From contig NC_007925.1 in the NCBI RefSeq assembly GCF_000013745.1, forward strand, positions 3,472,001 through 3,536,000: DNA of 64,000 nucleotides, written 5' to 3'. The stretch comes from Rhodopseudomonas_A palustris_F. Lineage in GTDB: Bacteria; Pseudomonadota; Alphaproteobacteria; Rhizobiales; Xanthobacteraceae. The position numbers and the translations under genes are program-made. The notes under the pieces were generated by a model that saw nothing but the letters and a program-made list of their open reading frames with translations, did not search any database and was not told the DNA's origin. Position 1 is the stretch's first letter. Each line of letters opens with the position of its first letter. Shown here in pieces: positions 44,366-50,857 of the stretch.

Positions 44366-44554
44366 GTTTAGGGGGATTGGCCTGTAGCCCGGATGAAGCG
44401 AAGCGGAATCCGGCAGCAGAGGCACCATGATAAGCGGAGACGGAGAATATTCCTGTTAATCGATCGAGACTCGGATTGAGCCACGCTTCAAAGCCATTAC
44501 TCTTGCTTGATTTTCCGATATCCCGCGCGGTCAATTTCCCTCCTGGTGAACTAG

Positions 44555-45631
44555 ATGATCGACAATTCCTCAATTCGTTTTCCAAGATATGGCGCAATCG
44601 ACATCTCTGCATTTAAGACGGCGAGCGAGATGGCGAGCAACTCCGCCATACGGGCAGCACTTGGGATGAGCAACAATTCAGCAATCCAAAGGCTCTTGGA
44701 AGACGCTAACAGCCCCGCCATGCAGGCAGCACGGGGAATCGTTAACAATTCAGCAATCCAAAGGCTCCTTGAAGTCGCTAACAGCCCGGCAATGCAGGCA
44801 GCACGCGGAATCGCTAATAGTTCAGCAATCCAAAAGCTCCTTGAAGTCGCGAACAGCCCGGCAATGCACGCAGCACGGGGAATGTTCAATAATCCCGCAA
44901 TTCAAAGACTCCTCGAAGTAGCTGATGGCCCCGCCCTGCAGGCAGCACGCGGGATAATCAACTATCAAGGCAGCTTACTCCGTCTGAACGGCGTGCTAGC
45001 TGGAGCATCGTATAAAGCAATCATTGGTTCGGTCTTAGCAAACGAGACTATTGAATACGCGCGAATCGCTGGGACGCTCGATAGCGTTGTGGGCAAATCC
45101 TTGATTTTGGACACTGTATCTGCCGGCGACTTGGTGTTTGACGACTCCACAGCGCCATCGGACGAAGTCGCTACGAAATACCTTGATAACGTATTCTCAT
45201 TAGTTCGCCGATATCTATCCGCCGCCAACTCGGTTCCAGAAATCCATGGCCTCCTTCAGTACATCCTGATCATAGTCGCATTAGTTGGACTCTATCTCAA
45301 CCAAAATGCAGCCTCCGGTGAGGACATTGAGCGACAAACCGCGGTAATCGAAGAGCATCTCAAGCCACTTCGCATTGATATAGAGCGCATTCTGAGGGCA
45401 AAAGAGTCCGAAATCGTACCACGGCTGCACTATCAGGCCGTTCGTCGAATTTTCGTGAAGGCTGAACGCAAAATCAATTCCGAAACAATGGGACAAGTGG
45501 ACTTCGGTGAGCAAGTCGCGATCCGACGCATTGATGGAAAATGGATTGAATTTGACTTTTTCGACTATATTTGCGGATGCGCATCACATGGATGGTCACC
45601 GAAGAAATATTTCAAACGCGTTCACCCGTAA
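44555..45631 (+). CDS. Repeat protein with single membrane helix and SH3-like end
   Basis: 358 aa, no recognised family. Residues about 40-136 are four tandem 24-residue repeats of the form NNSAIQRLLEVANSPAMQAA-RGI, each probably one helical hairpin; a degenerate copy precedes them. A middle domain (140-230) follows, then one transmembrane helix (about 233-252, LLQYILIIVALVGLYL). A charged helix comes next, and a C-terminal SH3-like fold (about 300-358, with QVDFGEQVAIRR, GKWIEFDFFDY and HGWSPKKYFKRV). The gene is clearly lower in GC than its neighbours and uses codons rare elsewhere in the window, pointing to horizontal transfer. It sits between groESL and a repeat-rich island. Confidence 0.8.
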   Translation: MIDNSSIRFPRYGAIDISAFKTASEMASNSAIRAALGMSNNSAIQRLLEDANSPAMQAARGIVNNSAIQRLLEVANSPAMQAARGIANSSAIQKLLEVANSPAMHAARGMFNNPAIQRLLEVADGPALQAARGIINYQGSLLRLNGVLAGASYKAIIGSVLANETIEYARIAGTLDSVVGKSLILDTVSAGDLVFDDSTAPSDEVATKYLDNVFSLVRRYLSAANSVPEIHGLLQYILIIVALVGLYLNQNAASGEDIERQTAVIEEHLKPLRIDIERILRAKESEIVPRLHYQAVRRIFVKAERKINSETMGQVDFGEQVAIRRIDGKWIEFDFFDYICGCASHGWSPKKYFKRVHP

Positions 45632-45672
45632 GAGACCCCGTAACGCATCGCATCCGCAGATGCTCGTAGCTC

Positions 45673-45842
45673 GTAGGATGGGTTGAACTCTTCGCGAAAC
45701 CGTCGTCGTCGTAAGTCGCTGCATGGGTATGGCTCCGCTCAACCCATCCACCAATCTAGCTCGTAGGATGGGTTGAGCTCTTCGCGAAACCCATCACATC
45801 GCAAGTCGCCACATGGGTATCACTACGCTCAACCCATCCTAC
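45673..45842. repeat. Two tandem GTAGGATGGGTTGAGC-type palindromes
   Basis: Units at 45673-45749 and 45763-45842 each begin GTAGGATGGGTTGA and end TCAACCCATCC(TAC), with inner CGCGAAAC / ATGGGTAT segments. A further unit is at 48963-49040. The end of the second unit provides the stop codon of the XRE gene. The 300-base gap after the repeat protein contains little else. Confidence 0.85.
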
Positions 45843-46135
45843 GATTTTGCCTTCCCCTTCACCGGCTGAAAGCTGATCTTCAGCTTGTGCCCCGTCGCCT
45901 TGGCAAACCGCAGCAGCGTCCGGGTCGAGGGTTGGCCGCGGCCGCTTTCCAGCCGGGCCACGGTGCTTTGCGTGGTGTTCATGCGGCGGGCGAGTTCGGC
46001 CTGGCTGAGGCCAGCGCGGCGACGCGCTTTGGCGATCGCGGCCATCACGGTGAATCCCTCCTCGAGCGCATCGTATTCGGCCCGATAGGTCGGGTCCTTG
46101 CTCCAGGCCTTGTGCAGATCCTTGGTCTTGGTCAT
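45839..46135 (-). CDS. XRE-family HTH protein (HigA-like), copy 1
   Basis: 98 aa. N-terminal helix (TKTKDLHKAWSKDPTYRAEYDALEEGFTVMAAIAKARRRAG), then a lambda-repressor-type HTH LSQAELARRMNTTQSTVARLESGRGQPS (about 47-75) and RTLLRFAKATGHKLKISFQPV, typical of HigA/antitoxin-type proteins with a small N-terminal extension. A HigB toxin would normally precede it, but upstream lies a REP arm and the GIY-YIG gene. ATG at 46135 with GGAG 7 bases upstream. The stop is formed by the palindromic repeat at 45763-45842. A frameshifted second copy lies at 49122-49396. Confidence 0.85.
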   Translation of the reverse strand: MTKTKDLHKAWSKDPTYRAEYDALEEGFTVMAAIAKARRRAGLSQAELARRMNTTQSTVARLESGRGQPSTRTLLRFAKATGHKLKISFQPVKGKAKS

Positions 46136-46148
46136 CGTATATCTCCAC

Positions 46149-46559
46149 GTCATTCCGGGGCGCGAGCGCGAAGCGTGAGCGAGCCCGGAATCCATAGCCC
46201 CTGTGTCAATTCGAAATGCCGGGGTAGAGGTCGGTCCACTCTGGATTGACCTCCTCGATCAGCCGGATCTTCCAGTCGCGGCGCCATTTCTTCAATTGCT
46301 TCTCGCGGGTGATGGCGGTGACGATGTCGTCATAGATTTCGAACCAGACCAGTTTGTCGATACCGTAGCGCGAGGTGAAGCCGGTCGCTGCCTTGCTGCG
46401 ATGCTCAAAGCAGCGACGCACCAGATCGTTGGTCACGCCGAGATACAGCGTGCCGTGTTTGCTGCTGGCGAGAAGATAGACGTAGTACGCCATCTTGAGC
46501 ACGGGGAGTATGGATTCCGGGCTCGCTCGCGGCTGTCGCCGCTCGCGCCCCGGAATGAC
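46149..46559. mobile_element. REP palindrome carrying a GIY-YIG gene at its apex (copy E)
   Basis: Left REP arm 46149 to about 46203 (GTCATTCCGGGG to CCATAGCCCCTG), then the GIY-YIG gene, then the right arm from about 46503 (GGGGAGTATGGATTCC to CCCCGGAATGAC at 46559). In copy D the same apex is uninterrupted (CCCCTG-CAGGG). The gene with its 5' leader is thus placed exactly at the loop of the palindrome. Mobility is inferred from this placement and from a second identical arrangement at 49410-49823. Confidence 0.7.
46206..46493 (-). CDS. Small GIY-YIG nuclease, copy 1
   Basis: 95 aa single-domain GIY-YIG protein (UvrC-N/YhbQ-like). It shows the GIY element as YYVYLLASSKHGTLYLGVTNDL, the catalytic Arg in LVRRCFEHRS, and Glu in ITREKQLKKWRRDWKIRLIE with the terminal N-P. 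It makes DNA strand breaks in characterised relatives. The stop codon lies about two bases inside the left REP arm's apex, and the ATG at 46493 about ten bases before the right arm; the frame upstream of the ATG is only REP sequence. Copy 2 is about 93% identical. Confidence 0.9.
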   Translation of the reverse strand: MAYYVYLLASSKHGTLYLGVTNDLVRRCFEHRSKAATGFTSRYGIDKLVWFEIYDDIVTAITREKQLKKWRRDWKIRLIEEVNPEWTDLYPGISN

Positions 46560-46709
46560 AGGACGGGATAGTTTGACTATACGACGTTCTTTCTTACCCG
46601 CCATCCTTGGCGCGGTCTGCCCCGGACGCAGCATCGTCGCACGCGGAGCGTGCAACGCGATGCGGGCCGCAGCGCTGTGCGCTGCGGCCCGCGCCGAGGC
46701 TAACAGAAG

Positions 46710-47477
46710 CTACTTCGCCGCCTGTTCGATCAGCTCCGCCACCGCCTGCGGCTGCGACACCATCACGACGTGCGAGGCGTCCTTGACCACGACGGTGCGC
46801 TTGGAGCCGGCGCGTTCGGCCATGAAGCCCAGCGCCTTGGCGGGGATGTTCTTGTCGCCGTCGCCATAGACGAAATACGACGGCAGCGATTTCCAGGCCG
46901 GCTCGCCGGATTTTTCCGTCAGCGCCGCCTCGGTGATCGGGCGTTGCCCGGCCGCCATCAGCGCGGCGTCCGCCGCCGCCACGTCATGGGCGAACTGCTC
47001 ACGGAATTTGGACTGATCGATATAGAGTTCGACGCCGCCGGAGGCGAGCTTGACCGGCGGCGCGAGGGCTGCGCCAAGCGTGCCGCCGGGGAATTTGCCG
47101 GCCAGCTCCGCCGCGGCCTCGCCGGCCTCCGGGGCGAACGCCGCCACGAACACCAGCGACTTGACGTTGGCGTGGCCTTGGGCCGCGTTCGAGATCACCT
47201 GCCCGCCATAGGAATGGCCGACCAGCACCACCGGGCCTTCGATGCTGGCCACGACGTCGGACACATAGCGCGCATCGCTCGACACGCTGCGCAGCGGATT
47301 GGCGGCGGCGACGGTCTTGTAGCCGGTCTTCTGCAGGATAGAGACGACACCGTTCCAGCTCGAGGAGTCGGCGAAGGCGCCGTGCACCAGCACGATGGTG
47401 GGCTTGGCCGGTTGCGCCACGGCACTACCTGCGAGAAGCGAACCAACAACGGCAACGGTGGCAGCAAGCTTGGACAT
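46710..47477 (-). CDS. Exported alpha/beta hydrolase
   Basis: 255 aa with a signal peptide cleaved after AVAQ (about residue 22). IVLVHGAFADSSSWN gives the oxyanion region, Ser is in LVGHSYGGQV (about 89), Asp in YGDGDKNIP and His in KDASHVVMVSQP. It is of the short esterase group that includes many exported RsbQ-like and pyrethroid-esterase-like proteins. Substrate unknown. It follows the second hydrolase gene by 51 bases on the same strand, so both are probably co-transcribed from the promoter controlled near 48367. Confidence 0.88.
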   Translation of the reverse strand: MSKLAATVAVVGSLLAGSAVAQPAKPTIVLVHGAFADSSSWNGVVSILQKTGYKTVAAANPLRSVSSDARYVSDVVASIEGPVVLVGHSYGGQVISNAAQGHANVKSLVFVAAFAPEAGEAAAELAGKFPGGTLGAALAPPVKLASGGVELYIDQSKFREQFAHDVAAADAALMAAGQRPITEAALTEKSGEPAWKSLPSYFVYGDGDKNIPAKALGFMAERAGSKRTVVVKDASHVVMVSQPQAVAELIEQAAK

Positions 47478-47528
47478 GACGATTTCCTTTCTTCGTTTGA
47501 TGCATCAGTGACGTGGGATGATGTGTAG

Positions 47529-48350
47529 TCAGCCGCGGATGAAATCCAGAACATCGGCGTTGAAGCGCTCGGCTTCGGTCTCGGCCAGCCCGTGCGACCC
47601 GCCGGGATAGATCTTCAGCGTGGCGTTCGGCACCATCTCGGCCGCGCGATGCGCCGACGCTGCGATCGGCACGATCTGATCGTCGTCGCCATGGATGATC
47701 AAAGTCGGCCGGTCGATCCGCTTCAGGTCGTCGGTGTAGTCGACCTCGGAGAATTCGTGGACGCAGTCGTACTGCCCCTTGATGCCGCCCTGCAGGCCGA
47801 TGCGTCGGAAGTTTTCGCGCAAGCCCTCGTTGCCCGCCACGCCGTCGCGATTGAAGCCGTAGAACGGCACGGTCAGGTCGTAGAAGAACTGCGAGCGGTT
47901 CTTGGCGGTGCTGTCGCGGATGCCGTCGAACACGTCCAGCGGCGTGCCGTGCGGATTGGCCTTGGTCTGCAGCATCAGCGGCGGCACCGCGCCGACCAGC
48001 ACCACCTTCGCCACGCGCGCCGTGCCATGGCGGCCGATATAGTGCGCCACCTCCCCGCCCCCGGTCGAATGGCCGACCAGGATCGCATCGCGCAGGTCCA
48101 GCGCTTCGATCAGTTCGGCCAGATCGTCGGCATATTGGTCCATGTTGTTGCCCTCCCAGGTCTGGTCGGAGCGACCATGGCTGCGGCGGTCATGGGCGAT
48201 CACGCGAAAGCCCTGCTGGCCGAAGAACAATAGCTGCTGATCCCAAGCATCGGATGACAGCGGCCAGCCGTGGGCGAACAGGATCGGCTGGCCCTTGCCC
48301 CAATCCTTGTAGAAAAGCCGGGTGCCGTCGGTGGTGGTGAAGCTGCTCAT
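47529..48350 (-). CDS. Alpha/beta hydrolase, non-heme chloroperoxidase-like
   Basis: 273 aa, cofactor-free haloperoxidase/esterase group. It shows ILFAHGWPLSSDAWD, Ser in LVGHSTGGGEVAHYIGRHG (about 98), Asp in IHGDDDQIVP and His in GGSHGLAETEAERFN. These enzymes hydrolyse esters and can perform perhydrolysis. It is cytosolic and divergent from an OhrR-like MarR regulator, with candidate operators between, which suggests induction by peroxide or an electrophile. Confidence 0.92.
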   Translation of the reverse strand: MSSFTTTDGTRLFYKDWGKGQPILFAHGWPLSSDAWDQQLLFFGQQGFRVIAHDRRSHGRSDQTWEGNNMDQYADDLAELIEALDLRDAILVGHSTGGGEVAHYIGRHGTARVAKVVLVGAVPPLMLQTKANPHGTPLDVFDGIRDSTAKNRSQFFYDLTVPFYGFNRDGVAGNEGLRENFRRIGLQGGIKGQYDCVHEFSEVDYTDDLKRIDRPTLIIHGDDDQIVPIAASAHRAAEMVPNATLKIYPGGSHGLAETEAERFNADVLDFIRG

Positions 48351-48366
48351 GGCGGTCTCCTTCTTG

Positions 48367-48449
48367 TTTGTGTGCGATTGCTTTGTGCACGATCTAAATA
48401 ACCGGCACCGGAATGGCTGTCAATCGCTTGCAATCTAATCGCGCACAAA
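48367..48449. promoter_or_regulatory. Three ATCGYGCACAAA motifs between hydrolase and MarR genes
   Basis: On the minus strand ATCGCACACAAA (48378-48367) and ATCGTGCACAAA (48393-48382) occur 15 bases apart. On the plus strand ATCGCGCACAAA lies at 48438-48449. Motifs near both divergent starts suggest binding by the MarR protein at 48476, repressing the hydrolase operon and itself. Confidence 0.55.
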
Positions 48450-48475
48450 TTAATTTGATCGGGATTGGAGACGCC

Positions 48476-48940
48476 ATGACCGCAACGCCCTCAAGATCCG
48501 CCCCGTCTTTGCCCGATGTCTCGGAAATGCTTTGCTTTTCGATCTATTCGGCGGAGCACGCCTTCACCCAGCTGTACCGCCCGCTGCTGGACCGGCTCCA
48601 GCTCACCTACCCGCAGTTTCTGGTGATGGTGACGCTGTGGCGCCGCGATGGTCAGGCGGTGAAGGAGCTGGGCAAGACGCTGTTCCTCGATTCCAGCACC
48701 CTCACCCCGCTGCTCAAGCGCATGGAGGCGGCTGGCCTGATCACCCGGACGCGCAACCCGAAGGACGAGCGCGAGGTCCAGCTGCATCTGACCGCGCAAG
48801 GCCGTGCGCTGCAGAGCCAGGCCGCCGACGTCATGCAATGCATCGAGCAGGCGGTCGGGCTGGACGGCACCACGATCGAGGCGATCAAAACCTCGATCGA
48901 TGCGATCCGGGATCGTCTTCACAAGAAGATGGGGTCTTGA
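48476..48940 (+). CDS. MarR family regulator, OhrR-like
   Basis: 154 aa. The OhrR-type reactive Cys is in VSEMLCFSIYSAEHAFTQLYRPLLDRLQLTYPQFLVM (about residue 22). The winged helix includes VKELGKTLFLDSSTLTPLLKRMEAAGLITRTRNPKDEREVQLHLT, which closely follows OhrR. OhrR proteins sense organic hydroperoxides through this Cys. No ohr gene is adjacent; the divergent hydrolases are probably the regulated genes. ATG at 48476 with GGAG 5 bases upstream. Confidence 0.88.
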   Translation: MTATPSRSAPSLPDVSEMLCFSIYSAEHAFTQLYRPLLDRLQLTYPQFLVMVTLWRRDGQAVKELGKTLFLDSSTLTPLLKRMEAAGLITRTRNPKDEREVQLHLTAQGRALQSQAADVMQCIEQAVGLDGTTIEAIKTSIDAIRDRLHKKMGS

Positions 48941-48962
48941 GCTATCACCGACGACGCAGCCC

Positions 48963-49040
48963 GTAGGATGGGTTGAGCGCTTCGCGAAACCCATCACTTC
49001 GAATTCGCACGATGGGTTTCGCTCCCTCAACCCATCCTAC
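48963..49040. repeat. GTAGGATGGGTTGAGC-type palindrome
   Basis: Begins GTAGGATGGGTTGAGC and ends CTCAACCCATCCTAC, with inner CGAAACCCATC / GATGGGTTTCG arms; almost perfect inverted repeat. Confidence 0.9.
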
Positions 49041-49050
49041 AACGCAGCCC

Positions 49051-49124
49051 GTAGGGCGGATTAGCGAAGCGTAATCCGCCTCTCCCGCCAAGTCGGCGCA
49101 ATACGCTTCGCTATTGCGCCCTAC
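49051..49124. repeat. GTAGGGCG-type palindrome
   Basis: Begins GTAGGGCGGATTAGCGAAGCG and ends with CGCTATTGCGCCCTAC, containing GGCGGATTA-type and GCGCAATA-type inner arms. It is a further short palindromic family and abuts the degraded XRE gene, whose last codons it replaces. Confidence 0.8.
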
Positions 49125-49396
49125 TGGCTGAAAACTGATCTTCAGCCGGTGCCCGGTCGCCTTGGCAAAACGCACCAGCGTCCGCGTCGAGGGCTGGCCG
49201 CGACCGCTCTCCAGCCGGGCCACCGTACTTTGCGTGGTTTCATGCGGCGGGCGAGCTCGGCCTGGCTGAGGCCGGCGCGGCGACGCGCCTTGGCGACTGC
49301 GGCCATGACGGTGAACTCCTCCTCGAGCGCGTCGTAGTCCGCCCGATAGGTCGCGTCCTTGCTCCAGGCCTTGTGCAGATCCTTGATCTTGGTCAT
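49122..49396 (-). pseudogene. XRE-family HTH gene, copy 2, frameshifted
   Basis: Starts MTKIKDLHKAWSKDATYRADYDALEEE at 49396 and matches copy 1 to the middle of the HTH (ELARRM). There one G is missing relative to copy 1 (GTGGTTTCATG against GTGGTGTTCATG), so the frame shifts. The remaining sequence, MARLESGRGQPSTRTLVRFAKATGHRLKISFQPV, is intact in another frame. The DNA-binding helix is split, so it is probably non-functional unless frameshifting occurs. Confidence 0.88.
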
Positions 49397-49409
49397 CGGG
49401 TATCTCGCC

Positions 49410-49823
49410 GTCATTCCGGGGCGGGAGCAGCGTAAGCTGCGAGCGAGCCCGGAATCCATAGCCCCTGTATCAATGTGAAATGCCGGGGTAGAGGTCGCTC
49501 CACTCCGGATTGACCTCCTCGATCAGCCGAATCTTCCAGTCGCGGCGCCATTTCTTCAATTGCTTCTCGCGGGTGATGGCGGTGACGATGTTATCGTAGA
49601 TTTCGAACCAGACCAGTTTGTCGACACCATAGCGCGAGGTGAAGCCGGGAGCGGCTTTGGTGCGGTGTTCGTAGCAGCGGCGGACGAGGTCGTTGGTGAC
49701 GCCGAGATACAGCGTGCCGTGTTTGCTGCTGGCGAGGAGGTAGACGTAGTACGCCATCTTGAGCACAGGGAGTATGGATTCCGGGCTCGCTCGCGGCTGT
49801 CGCCGCTCGCGCCCCGGAATGAC
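49410..49823. mobile_element. REP palindrome carrying a GIY-YIG gene at its apex (copy F)
   Basis: Left arm from 49410 (GTCATTCCGGGG to CCATAGCCCCTG near 49467), GIY-YIG gene, right arm from 49766 (CAGGGAGTATGGATTCC) to GACs at 49823. The apex halves CCCCTG and CAGGG are both preserved and match the uninterrupted copy D exactly, which defines the insertion point. Confidence 0.72.
49470..49757 (-). CDS. Small GIY-YIG nuclease, copy 2
   Basis: 95 aa, about seven substitutions from copy 1 (for example CYEHRTKAAPG for CFEHRSKAATG). All catalytic elements are retained: YVYLLASSKHGTLYLG, the Arg of VRRC and the Glu of REKQ. The gene again fills the space between the two REP arms, and the ATG at 49757 is the only sensible start. 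Conservation of every catalytic residue in both copies suggests the product is under selection. Confidence 0.9.
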   Translation of the reverse strand: MAYYVYLLASSKHGTLYLGVTNDLVRRCYEHRTKAAPGFTSRYGVDKLVWFEIYDNIVTAITREKQLKKWRRDWKIRLIEEVNPEWSDLYPGISH

Positions 49824-50084
49824 AAAGGTTAGCTCAGCTCGCAGGATGCGTCGAGCTCTTCGCGAACCCATCAACTGAGCCGCTGCCGGTTTGATGGACG
49901 CCAAGTTTGGGTGTTTCATGAAGCCGGAGGTGGGGCGCAGCTCAGACCCTACTGGCTGCGATCATGGCATCATGGGCTCTCCGCATTCTTAGAGGAATTG
50001 GCGGGCTCCCCCCGCCTCACGCGAAAGTACCAAAGCGCTCCGTGCCACACCCCTGCTAAGCTCGTGTCGGAAGGGATTGGTTGC
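49758..50084. other. Intergenic region before the nucleotidyltransferase-like gene
   Basis: The first 66 bases are the right REP arm of copy F. About 49838-49880 is a degenerate GTAGGATGGG-type half palindrome (GCAGGATGCGTCGAGCTC). The remainder is unremarkable up to the ribosome-binding AAGGGA before 50085. Confidence 0.45.
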
Positions 50085-50654
50085 ATGACGCTGACCGCGG
50101 GGCAGTTGCGCCACACGCTCACAATAGTGCTTGGCTTGGCGAAGCAGGAGGGCGGCTTCAGCTACCGGCTGATCGGCACGGCCGCCGACCTGCTGCGCGG
50201 GGTGCCGATAGCGCCCGGCGACATCGACTTTCTGGCGAGCGCGCGGGCCGATGTCGATCGCTTCGCGCGGGCGCTTGCCGCCTATCGATGCCTGACCCCG
50301 CCGACATGGATGCCCTGTTGCGTGCAATATTACGCGGCGTTCGAGGTGGATGGCGTCCAGGTCGATGCCAGCACCGTCGAGTCTGCGTCGCAGAGCACCT
50401 GCATCGAGGCCTTCGGCAGCGGCCCCTGGACGCATTTTTCCGAGATCGCCGTCGGCGACACGCGCGTCGCGGTGGTGGCGCCCGAGCTGCGGCTGGCAAC
50501 CGAGCTCTGCCGCAACCGCAACGACCGGGCCGAGATCATCACCCGCTGGATGCGCGATCATGGCTGCGACGCGCGGCTTCTGCGGAACGCCATGGACGCG
50601 CGCGGCATCGACGCGGCCACCCAGTCGTCCGTGATGACGAGCATCGCCGGCTGA
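50085..50654 (+). CDS. Nucleotidyltransferase-like protein
   Basis: 189 aa. YRLIGTAADLLRGVPIAPGDIDFLASARADVDRF has the G(S/T)-x(n)-D-x-D arrangement of nucleotidyltransferase folds (AbiEii/MNT-like or aminoglycoside-nucleotidyltransferase-like), with VDGVQVDAST as a likely third acidic strand. Substrate and role are unknown; a toxin-type or stand-alone enzyme is possible but no partner is encoded beside it. ATG at 50085 with AAGGGA 8 bases upstream. A terminator follows. Confidence 0.65.
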   Translation: MTLTAGQLRHTLTIVLGLAKQEGGFSYRLIGTAADLLRGVPIAPGDIDFLASARADVDRFARALAAYRCLTPPTWMPCCVQYYAAFEVDGVQVDASTVESASQSTCIEAFGSGPWTHFSEIAVGDTRVAVVAPELRLATELCRNRNDRAEIITRWMRDHGCDARLLRNAMDARGIDAATQSSVMTSIAG

Positions 50655-50692
50655 GCCACCTCATTCGCTGACGCCAAGCACACAATGCAAAA

Positions 50693-50718
50693 CCCCGGCG
50701 GAAGACGCCGGGGTTTTT
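50693..50718 (+). terminator. Rho-independent terminator
   Basis: CCCCGGCG-GAAGA-CGCCGGGG then TTTTT, 40 bases after the nucleotidyltransferase-like stop. Confidence 0.94.
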
Positions 50719-50857
50719 GTTTGCGGCTGACGCCCGGGACACTGTGTTGCGCGCCACGCGCCACAATTCCGACCCGTTGCAGTCAGTTTCGGTTCAGCAA
50801 CCGCGGTGCATATGCCAAGTTGGGTTCCATTCCGATTCCACCATGAGCGGGGATGCC

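Noticed and set aside
44551..44889. Minus-strand frame with repeats (SRSLWIAELL type)
   Set aside because: It is the antisense of the 24-residue repeats of the plus-strand protein.
46149..46559. Possibility that XRE plus GIY-YIG form a toxin-antitoxin pair
   Set aside because: A REP arm separates them, the second XRE copy is broken while its nuclease is intact, and no HigB-like toxin is present; kept only as adjacent genes.
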